A stretch of DNA of 64,000 nt from Paenibacillus phytohabitans (GCF_013141775.1 NZ_WHOB01000069.1:124001-188000), one strand, 5' to 3'. Shown: positions 42,594 to 51,517, counted from the first letter of the stretch. Translations and numbers: made by a program. Notes: a model not told the origin generated them from the letters alone.

Positions 42594-43169
42594 ATGAGAC
42601 ATAAAGATGAGAATAAAAGTGAAGCTATTTTTCAGGCAACCCTGGAGCTGTTGAATGAGATCGGATTCTCCGACACTTCAATGTCCAAGATTGCGAAGCG
42701 TGCCCAGGTGTCACCGTCAACAATTTACGTTTATTTTGCGAATAAGGAGGACATGCTCGGCAAGCTGTATACCCGTGTGAAAGAGAAGATGAGCCTGAAT
42801 ATGGTACACGGACTTGAGGCCGATCAGCCGGTGCAGCAGGGAATGGCGGTTATGATGAGGAATCTGCGTGATTTCTTACTGGAGAACCGGGATTATTTCC
42901 TGTTCCTGGAGCAGTTCAGCAATTCTCCGCTGCTTGCGAAATTATGCCTTGATGAGAGTATGGCGCTGATGTTCAAGCCCCTGCATGATTATATCGGGCG
43001 CGGGAAGCAGCAGGGCGTGCTGAAGCAGCTTGACGCCAGTCTGCTGTTGACCTATTGTTATTTCCCTGTCACCGCCCTGGCCAAGGAGCATTTCAAAGGA
43101 AACGGCGAATTTAACGAGGACAGGCTTTCGGAGATTATCAAGCTTAGCTGGGATGCGATTAAGGCTTGA
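42594..43169 (+). CDS. TetR family transcriptional regulator
   Basis: A 191-residue repressor. The N-terminal helix-turn-helix is canonical (AIFQATLELLNEIGFSDTSM, then IAKRAQVSPSTIYVYFANKE). The C-terminal ligand domain is helical and has no recognisable ligand motif. ATG 42594 (MRHKDENKSE) fits the family; the ribosome site is poor and an upstream in-frame ATG exists at 42573. Matching sites before this gene and before the SDR gene 43238 imply that it represses both itself and that oxidoreductase. Confidence 0.88.
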   Translation: MRHKDENKSEAIFQATLELLNEIGFSDTSMSKIAKRAQVSPSTIYVYFANKEDMLGKLYTRVKEKMSLNMVHGLEADQPVQQGMAVMMRNLRDFLLENRDYFLFLEQFSNSPLLAKLCLDESMALMFKPLHDYIGRGKQQGVLKQLDASLLLTYCYFPVTALAKEHFKGNGEFNEDRLSEIIKLSWDAIKA

Positions 43170-43215
43170 TGATTTCTTTTTTTGATTATAAAAGAACGAA
43201 CGATCGTTTAATAAA
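43166..43215 (+). promoter_or_regulatory. Promoter and TetR operator, site 2
   Basis: TTGATG (43166) and TATAAA (43187-43192) form a plausible promoter with a short 15-bp spacer. Immediately downstream is CGAACGATCGTTTAATAAA (43197-43215) with the perfect palindrome AACGATCGTT (43199-43208), the same sequence type as site 1. Confidence 0.6.
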
Positions 43216-43237
43216 TAAGAGAAAGAGGTTAAAGGAT

Positions 43238-44071
43238 ATGTCAAAAGTATGGTTCATTACCGGAAGCTCGCGCGGATTAGGCCGTGCCCTTGCTGAGGCT
43301 GTATTGGCTAATGGGGATAAACTTGTGGCTACGGCCCGCAATCCGCAGCAGCTTGCGGATCTGGAAGAACGTTACGGCGGGCAAATATTCGCGGTTACAC
43401 TGGATGTGACTGATCCGGGGGAGACAGAGGCGGCTATCGCAGCTGCAGTTGAACGGTTCGGGCGTCTGGACGTTGTTGTAAATAATGCGGGATATGGTAA
43501 TATCTCTGCAATCGAAGAGACTTCTCTGGATGATTTCCGGGCACAGATGGAGACAAATCTATGGGGGGTCATCCATGTCACCAAGGCAGCGCTGCCTGTT
43601 CTGCGAGAGCAGGGAAGCGGGCATTTTCTGCAGATATCCTCTATCGGCGGACGTGCAGGGGCTCCGGGACTCGCGGCGTATCAATCGGCAAAATGGGGGG
43701 TGGAGGGCTTCTCGGAAGTACTCGCCAAAGAGGCTGCCCCGCTGGGAATCAAGGTAACTATTGTTGAACCGGGGGGATTCCGCACAGACTGGGCGAGGCC
43801 TTCCATGAGTCATGTAGAACCCGGAGAACCGTATAAGGACACAGTAGGTCAACTGCTGAAGCATGTACGGAGCCGCACAGGACAAGAACCCGGAGATCCG
43901 GCCAGAGCGGCGCAGGCAATGCTGGCGATTGTGGAAAAGGCCCATCCGCCGCTCCGTCTGCTGTTGGGCAGTGATGCTGTAGGGATGGCCAAGGAGATCG
44001 ATCAGGCCAAGCTGGCCGAAACCTTACGCTGGGAGGCGCTTAGCACTTCTGCAGATTTTGCCGCGGATTGA
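43238..44071 (+). CDS. SDR family oxidoreductase, TetR-linked
   Basis: A 277-residue SDR. Cofactor loop TGSSRGLGRALAEA, then ATARNPQQL (Arg suggests NADP), NNAGYGNISAIEE, Ser in LQISSIGGRAG and YQSAKWGVEGF as YxxxK. The VEPGGFRTDW stretch is typical of the SDR subgroup often found beside TetR regulators. ATG 43238 follows GAGGTTAAAGGAT. It should be derepressed by the ligand of the upstream TetR. The stop overlaps the open frame of the following gene. Confidence 0.9.
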   Translation: MSKVWFITGSSRGLGRALAEAVLANGDKLVATARNPQQLADLEERYGGQIFAVTLDVTDPGETEAAIAAAVERFGRLDVVVNNAGYGNISAIEETSLDDFRAQMETNLWGVIHVTKAALPVLREQGSGHFLQISSIGGRAGAPGLAAYQSAKWGVEGFSEVLAKEAAPLGIKVTIVEPGGFRTDWARPSMSHVEPGEPYKDTVGQLLKHVRSRTGQEPGDPARAAQAMLAIVEKAHPPLRLLLGSDAVGMAKEIDQAKLAETLRWEALSTSADFAAD

Positions 44072-44127
44072 TAAGATATGACGCAGAGCGGTTAGAGCTA
44101 ATAGTTACACAGAAAGCAGGCGAATAT

Positions 44128-44820
44128 ATGAGATCATCCCAACCTGTAACAGCAGGAGGCAAAATCCGTACAATAATTACCGGTTCTACCGGTATGGTGG
44201 GTGAAGGCGTGCTGCATGAATGCCTTACGCATCCTCAGGTGGAACAGATACTGCTGATCAACCGTCGTCCCTCCGGCATTTCGCATCCTAAAGTAACCGA
44301 AATAATCCATGAGAATTTCTATGATCTCAGCAGCATCAGCGGGAAACTTGCGGGCTATAATGCTTGTTACTTCTGCCTAGGGGTATCATCGGTCGGGTTG
44401 AAGGAAGAGGAATACCGCAGGCTGACCTATGATCTTACGATGCATGTTGCCCGGCAGCTGTCTGCCGTGAATCCGGACATGGTCTTCTGCTATGTGACCG
44501 GATCGGGAACGGATAGTACAGAACAAGGGCGCAGTATGTGGGCAAGAGTGAAGGGCAAGACGGAGAATGATCTGCGCAAGCTGCCGTTCCGGGGAACCTA
44601 CTTCTTTCGTCCGGGGTTTATCCGGCCTACTCCGGGCTTGACCCGCACACATAAATATTATTATGCTATTGGATGGATGTACCCCGTGCTTCGCGCCTTA
44701 TTTCCGGGGTATGCTGTAACTCTGCAGGAAATGGGACTGGCCATGATTCATATTGTGAGCCGGGGCCATGACCGTGATATTGTGGAGAACCGGGATATTG
44801 CTGCTATAGCCAAACCGTAA
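44128..44820 (+). CDS. NAD(P)-binding Rossmann protein, epimerase/HTATIP2-like
   Basis: A 230-residue atypical SDR. The glycine motif is TGSTGMVGEGVLHECL, followed by LLINRRPSG and ACYFCLGVSSVG, as in HTATIP2-like and NAD(P)H-binding proteins. C-terminal TYFFRPGFIRPTPGL also fits. ATG 44128 follows AGCAGGCGAATAT; an upstream ATG at 44068 overlapping the SDR stop is an alternative. It is probably co-transcribed with the SDR gene. Substrate unknown. Confidence 0.8.
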   Translation: MRSSQPVTAGGKIRTIITGSTGMVGEGVLHECLTHPQVEQILLINRRPSGISHPKVTEIIHENFYDLSSISGKLAGYNACYFCLGVSSVGLKEEEYRRLTYDLTMHVARQLSAVNPDMVFCYVTGSGTDSTEQGRSMWARVKGKTENDLRKLPFRGTYFFRPGFIRPTPGLTRTHKYYYAIGWMYPVLRALFPGYAVTLQEMGLAMIHIVSRGHDRDIVENRDIAAIAKP

Positions 44821-44856
44821 GACCCTGCATCACATCCTCCAGAAAAAGGTGATTCC

Positions 44857-45201
44857 ATGAACGAAGAGGTTACAAATTTCATTGCTCAAATCAAAGTACC
44901 CTGGCAAGCGGAGATATGCTCTAAGTTGCGTCAAGTGATTCACGAAACGGTCCCTGACGTGACGGAACGGATTCAGTATGGCAAACCGCATTTTCTCAAA
45001 AACGGGAAATATGCAGCTGTAATCTCCACCGCCAAAGGCTGGGTAAGCTTCTCTATATTCAATGCAGCAGCGCTGGAGGTACCTGAAGGGCAATTCGAAG
45101 CGGGAAGCGGAGACCGTCTGACAACCAAGCTAACGGAGGGCAAGACTGTCGATTATGAACTGCTGTCCTCCTTGCTGAAGCAAGCCTCGGATTCACTATA
45201 G
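44857..45201 (+). CDS. DUF1801 domain protein
   Basis: A 114-residue protein of the YdhG/DUF1801 fold, related to the iron-chaperone frataxin-like YdhG group: VTNFIAQIKVPWQAEICSKL, VTERIQYGKPHFLKNGKYAA, GWVSFSIFN. ATG 44857 follows AAAAAGGTGATTCC. It lies 36 bases after the Rossmann gene and may be the last gene of that operon. Function unknown. Confidence 0.8.
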   Translation: MNEEVTNFIAQIKVPWQAEICSKLRQVIHETVPDVTERIQYGKPHFLKNGKYAAVISTAKGWVSFSIFNAAALEVPEGQFEAGSGDRLTTKLTEGKTVDYELLSSLLKQASDSL

Positions 45202-45237
45202 AACGGTTAATCAAATAACCACAGCCTGTTTCCAGAG

Positions 45238-45263
45238 ACACTGCCATGATTGGCGGTGTTTTT
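45238..45263 (+). terminator. Terminator after DUF1801 gene
   Basis: ACACTGCC-ATGATT-GGCGGTGT followed by TTTTTG. Confidence 0.85.
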
Positions 45264-45358
45264 GTTCTTTAAAAAACAATCTAATTAGATGGTTGTAAAA
45301 TAACAAACGTAATGATATTATGTCTATATAAAAACAAACAAAGAATGTGGTGATCTAG

Positions 45359-46147
45359 TTGTCGGAAGGAAATGAAGCGATCCGGATTTCGGAGAAATTC
45401 TGGAATGCTTCTATTGCAGAATTGAAGAAGGGCTACACGTGTGAAGGTGACGGACACCTGGCTGTGTTCCATTGTCTGGTCTGCGGTGAGCAGTTCGAGA
45501 AGGGTATTATTTATAAGGATGGGGACAAATTCTATGAAGCTGAGAGGTTCGCAGCCCTGCATGTAGAGAGCACGCATGGGGGGATGTTCACTTGGCTGCT
45601 TACGCTGGATAAGAAGCTGACCGGATTAACGGAGCTGCAGAAGGGTCTGCTGCAGGCCTTCCGTCAAAGTCTCAGTGACGCTGAGGCTGCCAAAGAGCTG
45701 GGAATCGGCAGCACGTCCACCGTCCGCAATCACCGGTTCACCCTTAGGGAGAAGGTGAAGCAGGCTAGGCTGTTCCTGGCTGTAATGGAGCTGGCCGAAG
45801 AGAAGCCGGGGGCTTCATCCCCTTTTGTCAGTATTCCGCGTACGGCTGTGATGGTTGATGAACGGTTCGCCATTACTGAACAGGAGAATAGCGAGATCTT
45901 GGGTGCCTATTTCAAACAGGGCCTGGACGGCCCTTTATCAGAGTTCCCGAAGAAACAGAAACGCAAAGCGGCAATTCTGCGGCATTTGATCCAGCGTTTC
46001 GAGACGGGACGCCAGTACAGTGAGAAAGAAATTAACGCCGTGCTGGAATCGGCTTATTCCGATTATGTGACGCTGCGGCGCTACCTGATCGATTACGGAC
46101 TGCTGAACCGCGAAGAGGACGGAAGCAGCTACTGGGTGAAATTATAG
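45359..46147 (+). CDS. DUF2087 domain regulator-like protein
   Basis: A 262-residue protein. The N-terminus holds a zinc-ribbon-like CEGDGHLAVFHCLVCGEQF. The middle has a LuxR-like helix-turn-helix (LTELQKGLLQAFRQSLSDAE then STVRNHRFTLREKV). The C-terminal DUF2087 domain contains FPKKQKRKAAILRHLIQRFE and VTLRRYLIDYGLLNREEDGS. It starts with TTG 45359 and lacks a strong ribosome site. DUF2087 proteins often sit beside GIY-YIG genes, as here. Probably a DNA-binding regulator, by inference. Confidence 0.82.
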   Translation: MSEGNEAIRISEKFWNASIAELKKGYTCEGDGHLAVFHCLVCGEQFEKGIIYKDGDKFYEAERFAALHVESTHGGMFTWLLTLDKKLTGLTELQKGLLQAFRQSLSDAEAAKELGIGSTSTVRNHRFTLREKVKQARLFLAVMELAEEKPGASSPFVSIPRTAVMVDERFAITEQENSEILGAYFKQGLDGPLSEFPKKQKRKAAILRHLIQRFETGRQYSEKEINAVLESAYSDYVTLRRYLIDYGLLNREEDGSSYWVKL

Positions 46148-46203
46148 CGGTAGCTAATGCAAGAATAGATAGGCTAACGCAGATAAGAAGGAGAGACAAG
46201 AAA

Positions 46204-46593
46204 ATGGACAAATCAAGACGCAAAGAGCTGGGATATAATTATGCGCACTCGCACAGGCCGATGGGGGTATACAGAATTGTAAACACCGGCAATGACAAAG
46301 CGTATGTAGGAAGCAGCCTGAATCTCGACGGAGTCTGGAACAAGCATAAGTTCATGCTGGATATCAACAACCACGACAACAAGGAGCTGCAGGCCGATTG
46401 GAATAAATATGGTGAGGCCGGATTCCGTTTTGAGGTATTGGAGCAGATTAAGCCTGAAGAAGATTTCGTGGCAGATGTACAGGAACTGAAGAAATACCGC
46501 AAAATGCTGCCGGAGCTGGAGACCAAATGGCTGGAGCAGCTATCTCCTTACGGGGAACGGGGTTATCATAAGGAGAAGGTAAACCGGGAATGA
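46204..46593 (+). CDS. GIY-YIG nuclease family protein
   Basis: A 129-residue protein. GVYRIVNTGNDKAYVGSSLN carries the GIY...YVG motif with Y as the second aromatic; KHKFMLDINNHDNKELQ and WNKYGEAGFRFEVLEQI complete the domain, including the catalytic-type Arg/Glu positions only in part. It is close to the group that NCBI names GIY-YIG nuclease family. The ribosome site is AAGGAGAGACAAGAAA. Paired with DUF2087 at 45359. Its target, if any, is unknown. Confidence 0.85.
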   Translation: MDKSRRKELGYNYAHSHRPMGVYRIVNTGNDKAYVGSSLNLDGVWNKHKFMLDINNHDNKELQADWNKYGEAGFRFEVLEQIKPEEDFVADVQELKKYRKMLPELETKWLEQLSPYGERGYHKEKVNRE

Positions 46594-46657
46594 ATTTCAT
46601 TAGTGCCTGTGCTAAAATAAGGGCAAACAGCAGGTGCTGGCGAATGGAGCGGTGTGT

Positions 46658-47056
46658 ATGGCTATATTATCTTGGCTTGCAGAACAGAGAATTCAGGAGG
46701 CCATGCGCAGCGGGGAGTTTGCTAATCTGCCGGGGCATGGCAAGCCGCTGGAACTGGAGGATCTCTCGGGAGTGCCTGAGGATCTGCGGATGTCCTACAA
46801 GATCATGAAGAATGCAGGGCTGCTGCCCGAAGAAGTCTCTCTGCGTGCGGAGTGTGTAACCCTGGAAGAATTGCTGGCCGCCTGCCATCGCAGCGGGAAC
46901 AGCGATAGCGGCGAACGCAAGGAGCTGGAATCCAGGCTGTCCCTCAAGCGCCTGCGTCTGCAGGTTCTGCTGCAGGAGCGCGGATTGGACGGCAGTGCGG
47001 CTTATATGGAATACGGCGATAAGATCCGGCAGCACCTTGAAGGAATGGACGAGTAG
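46658..47056 (+). CDS. DUF1992 (DnaJ-related) protein
   Basis: A 132-residue protein starting MAILSWLAEQRIQEAMRSGE, then FANLPGHGKPLELED and MSYKIMKNAGLLPEEVSLRA, signatures of DUF1992, a domain also found in DNAJC28-like proteins. ATG 46658 follows GGAGCGGTGT. Cytosolic; the function is not established. Confidence 0.85.
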   Translation: MAILSWLAEQRIQEAMRSGEFANLPGHGKPLELEDLSGVPEDLRMSYKIMKNAGLLPEEVSLRAECVTLEELLAACHRSGNSDSGERKELESRLSLKRLRLQVLLQERGLDGSAAYMEYGDKIRQHLEGMDE

Positions 47057-47069
47057 GGAATATGTAGGA

Positions 47070-47105
47070 GCAGCCTCCGGTTTGAAGAACTGGGGGCTGT
47101 TTCTC
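47070..47105 (+). terminator. Possible terminator after DUF1992 gene
   Basis: CAGCCTCC-N14-GGGGGCTG followed by TTTCTC; imperfect. Confidence 0.45.
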
Positions 47106-47205
47106 TGTGTACATAGGTGGAGCTTAAAATATACATAGTCTGTACAGCAGAGGGTTGTACCGTGAGCTCTTATAGTGCAGACAATAATACAGAGCGTTAG
47201 CAGAT

Positions 47206-47393
47206 AGTTGTATTTCCTGCAGTTAAAAGACGGAGATGAAGCGGATGATCCGGGATAAATGCATTCTGTACAACTAAAAATAGGAGAATTGTTCTTTTAC
47301 GGCATAAGAGAATTTAATAAGTGTAGAGAGTGCAATTAAACCGGCTCTAAGGCAGAAATAGCCCGTTATAGTTGTACAAATTACAGTTAAAAC
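47206..47393. repeat. Degenerate four-box repeat region
   Basis: In the 540-bp gene-free gap, four boxes ending in a (C/T)TAAA(A/C) hexamer begin at 47223, 47274, 47336 and 47387, with spacing 51, 62 and 51 bp. The first and last are most alike (TTGTA-N9-CAGTTAAAA). All have the same orientation. No open frame of note lies in 47057-47596. Confidence 0.5.
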
Positions 47394-47596
47394 TTGAGCC
47401 AGAGTCTCCGGTAAAGGACAACCTCCAATTCAAACAAGCCGTCATGTGTGAGTCCGCAGGCAGTTTATAATCTTAATTTGAGCTGAACTCCTTGATATCC
47501 GGGACGGTTTCGCCCATGATAATGAAATGGATATAGCTGATTAAAGTATGTTAATTCCAATTATACCTAATTTGTAGCGGATGATGGAGAGATGAA

Positions 47597-50089
47597 ATGA
47601 AGCAGCTTCCAATTATGCAGGTGCTCCCTGACCTGAAAAGAATACTTACAGATACTACTGCGGCAATACTGATCGCCGAGCCGGGAGCGGGTAAGACCAC
47701 AGGGACGCCTCCGGCTTTTTTGGACGAGCCTTGGCTGGCCGGAAAAACCATTCTCATGCTGGAGCCCAGACGTCTGGCAGCCCGCTCGGCGGCGGCTTAT
47801 ATGGCTTCCTGTCTCGGGGAAAGTGTCGGTCAGACGGTCGGATACCGGATGCGGATGGATACCAGGGTCGGCAGGAATACGCGTATTGTTGTTGTTACAG
47901 AAGGCGTACTAACTAGAATGCTGCAAAGCGATCCTGCACTTGGTGATGTCGGACTCGTGATTTTCGATGAATTTCATGAGCGGAGCCTGCATGCTGATCT
48001 GGGGCTGGCGCTGACGCTCGAAGCGCAGAGTGTGCTGAGGGAGGATCTGCGCATTCTGGTGATGTCGGCGACACTGGATGGTGAGCGGGTATCGGCTCTG
48101 CTTGGCGGGGCGCCGGTAGTCAATTGTCCGGGACGGACGTATCCGGTTGAAACGGTGTATGTACCGGGCCCCGACAAGATCTATCCCGAGATAGCGGCGG
48201 CGGCTGCCGTGCGCCGGGCACTTGCCGAGCAGCCGGGGGATGTACTGGTCTTCCTGCCGGGCGAACGGGAGATCCGCCGGACGGAGCAGGAGCTGGCCTC
48301 CGGAGGTCTTCCGGAGGGAACTGTGCTGCGTCCGCTCTACGGTCAGCTGCCGCAGCAGATGCAGGATGCAGCGGTCGCAGCGGCTGTACCGGGAGAACGC
48401 AAGGTCGTTCTGGCGACATCCATCGCTGAGACCAGTCTGACGATTGAAGGTGTGCGCACGGTGATTGACACGGGTCTAAGACGGACCCAGGTATTCTCTC
48501 CGCGCACCGGCATGCCGCGGCTGACCACGGTGCCGGTCTCGAAGGCCTCGGCGGATCAGCGGCGCGGCCGGGCCGGCCGCACGGCGCCGGGCGTGTGCTA
48601 CCGGCTATGGAGCCGTGAGGAGCATGACCGCCTTCCGGACGATAACGTACCGGAGATTATGGAGACCGACCTGGCGCAGCTTGCCCTGGAGCTGGCGCTG
48701 TGGGGCGTGCCGGAGCCCGGAGCGCTCGCCTGGCTCGATGCGCCGCCTGCCGCGCCTTACGCGCAGGCCACGGCGCTGCTGCGCCAGCTCGGCGCGCTGG
48801 ACGCCGGCGGCGCCATTACGCCGCACGGCCGCAGCATGGCCGCGCTCGGCGCGCACCCGCGCATCGCGCACATGCTGCTGCGCGCGGCAGACCTAGCAGC
48901 GGCGCCGCTCGCGGCACTGCTCGCGGCGCTGCTGCAGGAGCGGGACCTTTTCAAGGGTCCCGCGGCACTAAGCAGCGACCTCACGCTGCGCGTGGAGGCG
49001 CTGCTCGGGTCCGGAAGCTCCGCTGCCGGCGGCGGAGCGGACCCGGCGATCTTGCGCGCGGTGCAGCGCGAGAGCCGGAACTTCCTGGCGCAGCTGCAGG
49101 CAGCGCCGGGCGGACCGCCTGACAACATCAGCCTCAGCGGGCTGCTGTTGTCGTTCGCCTATCCCGACCGCATCGGGCAAAAACGCGGCGATGGCGCGTT
49201 TCTCCTCTCCGGCGGCCGGGGGGCGGCGATGCGCGAGGGCCAGCCGCTGGCGCGCTCGCCCTATATTGTGGCGCCCGGCGTGGATGACCGTGCCGGGCAG
49301 AGCCGGATCATGCTTGCCGCAGAGCTCTCCGAGCAGGATCTGCTGAAGCATCATGCGGACAGCCTTCTTGAAGAGCGCGAAGTCTACTGGGACAGCGAGA
49401 GCGGAAGCGTGAAGGCGCGCAGAGTAACCCGGCTGGGCGCACTCATCCTGAAGGAGACGACGCATGAACGCGCAACCGCAGAAGAGACGGAACACGTACT
49501 GCTGAAAGTGATTGCTGCAGAAGGGCTGGAACGGCTGCCGTGGGACAAGGGAACTATCCAGCTTCGCCAGCGGATGGGCTTCCTTCATGCCTTGCGGGCG
49601 GACTTTCCGGATATGTCCGATGCTGCGCTATGCGATACCCTGGACGAGTGGCTGGCCCCGTATATCCATGGAATGCGCAATCTGCGCGATCTGCAGCGTG
49701 TGAATCTGACGCAGGCTTTGGAGAATATGCTGGACTGGAACAGCAGGCAGACGCTGAATAGAGAAGCGCCCACACATATTACCGTGCCTAGCGGGTCGCG
49801 TATTCCACTGGATTACAGCAATCCGGGATCTCCGGTATTGGCCGTGAGGCTGCAGGAAATGTTCGGGCAGACCGATACGCCGAGGATTGGCGGAGGGAAG
49901 ATTCCGGTGCTGCTGCATCTGTTGTCTCCGGCCAGAAGACCGATGCAGGTGACCTCAGACCTGGCCAGCTTCTGGCAGGGCACTTATTTTGAGGTCAAAA
50001 AAGATTTGAAAGGCCGCTACCCCAAGCACTACTGGCCGGATGATCCGCTGCAGGCTATTCCAACCAACCGCACCCGTCCGTCGAAATAA
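47597..50089 (+). CDS. hrpB: ATP-dependent helicase HrpB
   Basis: An 830-residue DEAH-box helicase. Motif I EPGAGKTTGTP, Ia MLEPRRLAARSAA, II FDEFHERSLHADLG, III MSATLDGERV, VI SADQRRGRAGRTAPG; the C-terminal HrpB domain (about 680-820) includes DWNSRQTLNREAPTHITVPS and RPMQVTSDLASFWQGTY. ATG 47597 follows GGAGAG. The middle of the gene (about 48540-49280) is very GC-rich and alanine-rich compared with the flanks, as if of other codon use. The cellular role of HrpB is undefined; RNA binding is likely. Confidence 0.94.
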   Translation: MKQLPIMQVLPDLKRILTDTTAAILIAEPGAGKTTGTPPAFLDEPWLAGKTILMLEPRRLAARSAAAYMASCLGESVGQTVGYRMRMDTRVGRNTRIVVVTEGVLTRMLQSDPALGDVGLVIFDEFHERSLHADLGLALTLEAQSVLREDLRILVMSATLDGERVSALLGGAPVVNCPGRTYPVETVYVPGPDKIYPEIAAAAAVRRALAEQPGDVLVFLPGEREIRRTEQELASGGLPEGTVLRPLYGQLPQQMQDAAVAAAVPGERKVVLATSIAETSLTIEGVRTVIDTGLRRTQVFSPRTGMPRLTTVPVSKASADQRRGRAGRTAPGVCYRLWSREEHDRLPDDNVPEIMETDLAQLALELALWGVPEPGALAWLDAPPAAPYAQATALLRQLGALDAGGAITPHGRSMAALGAHPRIAHMLLRAADLAAAPLAALLAALLQERDLFKGPAALSSDLTLRVEALLGSGSSAAGGGADPAILRAVQRESRNFLAQLQAAPGGPPDNISLSGLLLSFAYPDRIGQKRGDGAFLLSGGRGAAMREGQPLARSPYIVAPGVDDRAGQSRIMLAAELSEQDLLKHHADSLLEEREVYWDSESGSVKARRVTRLGALILKETTHERATAEETEHVLLKVIAAEGLERLPWDKGTIQLRQRMGFLHALRADFPDMSDAALCDTLDEWLAPYIHGMRNLRDLQRVNLTQALENMLDWNSRQTLNREAPTHITVPSGSRIPLDYSNPGSPVLAVRLQEMFGQTDTPRIGGGKIPVLLHLLSPARRPMQVTSDLASFWQGTYFEVKKDLKGRYPKHYWPDDPLQAIPTNRTRPSK

Positions 50090-50138
50090 ACATTTTTGCA
50101 TATTAACGCAAATTAGCCCGCAAAGAATTGGAATCGCT

Positions 50139-50163
50139 GTTTGGCACACCTGTGAACGGGTAA
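50139..50163 (+). promoter_or_regulatory. SigB-like promoter
   Basis: GTTTGG (50139-50144), 13-bp spacer, GGGTAA (50158-50163), close to the SigB consensus GTTT-N-GGGTAT. It is 37 bases before a general-stress-type gene, which supports the reading. Whether this organism has SigB cannot be seen here. Confidence 0.6.
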
Positions 50164-50200
50164 TACAATAGCGAACGACAATTTCGAAGGAGGGCTTCAA

Positions 50201-50857
50201 GTGACAGATAAAATCGTAGGTGTATTCGATACAGAACAAGAAGCGACCAGAGCAATTGAAAGTTTACAGAGTCAAGGGTTCACTAACGACGATATTTCAG
50301 TAATTACACGGGATCGTGATGATTTAAAAAGCATTTCCGAGGATACAGGAACGATGGCGCCGGAAGGCGTAGCAACAGGAGCGGCAACCGGGGGCGTAGT
50401 CGGCGGAATCACCGGATTACTTGCAGGAATCGGCGCACTCGCTATCCCGGGGATAGGACCGATCCTTGCAGCAGGTCCCATTGTAGCCACTTTAACAGGT
50501 GCTGCAATCGGCGCAGGTGCAGGCGGACTCGTGGGCGGATTAATCGGACTCGGCATTCCGGAGGATGAAGCGCGTGATTACGAAGGATACGTGGACAGCG
50601 GCAAAATCCTCGTCCTCGTTGACGACAACGGTCGCGGCAGGGATATCCATAATGTTTTCCGGGGCAACCGTTCCCTTAATGCAAGCCGTTACGACAGCCT
50701 CTATGCAGACAATACCGTAAACAGCACGCTGGCAGACCGCGGACCTACGAATCCCGATATTATTCCTGAGGATACGAGGGTCGGTAACACGCTGGGCAAC
50801 AGAGGTGCGATGAACGCCGACAGCGATCCGGATCTCTATAACCGCGACAAATTCTAA
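50201..50857 (+). CDS. General stress protein 17M-like (YflT) domain protein
   Basis: A 218-residue protein. Residues 1-45 resemble the GSP17M/YflT domain (KIVGVFDTEQEATRAIESLQ, DDISVITRD). A glycine-rich hydrophobic segment follows (about 60-120, GAATGGVVGGITGLLAGIGA), which may insert in membranes or act as a glycine-zipper. VLVDDNGRGRDIHNVFRGN follows, then an acidic repetitive tail (NTLADRGPTN, NTLGNRGAMN). GTG 50201 has AAGGAGGG upstream. It probably belongs to a stress regulon. Confidence 0.82.
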   Translation: MTDKIVGVFDTEQEATRAIESLQSQGFTNDDISVITRDRDDLKSISEDTGTMAPEGVATGAATGGVVGGITGLLAGIGALAIPGIGPILAAGPIVATLTGAAIGAGAGGLVGGLIGLGIPEDEARDYEGYVDSGKILVLVDDNGRGRDIHNVFRGNRSLNASRYDSLYADNTVNSTLADRGPTNPDIIPEDTRVGNTLGNRGAMNADSDPDLYNRDKF

Positions 50858-50902
50858 ATGAGCAAATTGGCCTGAACATGATCATAAATGATGAATGAAA
50901 GT

Positions 50903-50952
50903 AAGGACTGCCTATCAGGAGATGTTGGCCTGAGGCAGTCCTTATTGCTTTT
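50903..50952. terminator. Terminator of the stress protein gene
   Basis: AAGGACTGCCT / AGGCAGTCCTT stem with T-rich tail (ATTGCTTTT). Symmetric enough to serve the minus-strand GNAT gene as well. Confidence 0.85.
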
Positions 50953-50998
50953 ATCCAGAGGTTACCTTTTTGCAGAGTAAGGCCATGTCAGGGTTAAG

Positions 50999-51517
50999 CT
51001 AAATAAGCTTTTTCGTCATTATATAATCCGTCTGTTCCTCATCGCCCATATAGAAAGAGTGCGTCCCCGTCTGGACAAACCCCATTTTTGTATAAAAAGC
51101 AATCGCACTCCCGTTTCGTTCCCACACGCCGAGCCAAATTTTCTCGATATTCCGCTCTACCGCAATTGCTATGGCTTTATTTATCAGATATTTTCCAAGT
51201 CCCTGTTTGTGAAAGGGTCTCCTGATATAGATCCGCTCAATTTCAAGCGAATGGTTACCCATATATTCAGATTGGGCCTCATTCGTGTTTACCTTCAAGT
51301 ACCCGGCAAGCTCCCCTTTAGAATAGATGAAATAGAATTCAGAAGCGGTATTAGATAACTCGATATTTAATTGCTCCAGGTTAAAAGCTTTCTCTAAATA
51401 GGCTTGCATAACTTCCGCAGAATTTTGATGCTCAAATGTATCCCTGAAGGTCTCAACACTAATTTCTTGAAGTAAGCCCAAATCGCCGGGCGAGCATTTT
51501 GTTATAGTTATACTCAT
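50999..51517 (-). CDS. GNAT family N-acetyltransferase, PaiA-like
   Basis: A 172-residue acetyltransferase: LGLLQEISVETFRDTFEHQN at the N-terminus as in PaiA-like enzymes, motif A LEIERIYIRRPFHKQGLGKYL (QGLGKY as acetyl-CoA loop), NIEKIWLGVWERNGSAIAFY and KMGFVQTGTHSFYMG. PaiA acetylates polyamines; this substrate is only a suggestion. ATG 51517 follows AAGGAGGAATCATAA. The gene is AT-rich compared with neighbours (many AAA, AAT and ATA codons), which hints at transfer. Confidence 0.85.
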   Translation of the reverse strand: MSITITKCSPGDLGLLQEISVETFRDTFEHQNSAEVMQAYLEKAFNLEQLNIELSNTASEFYFIYSKGELAGYLKVNTNEAQSEYMGNHSLEIERIYIRRPFHKQGLGKYLINKAIAIAVERNIEKIWLGVWERNGSAIAFYTKMGFVQTGTHSFYMGDEEQTDYIMTKKLI

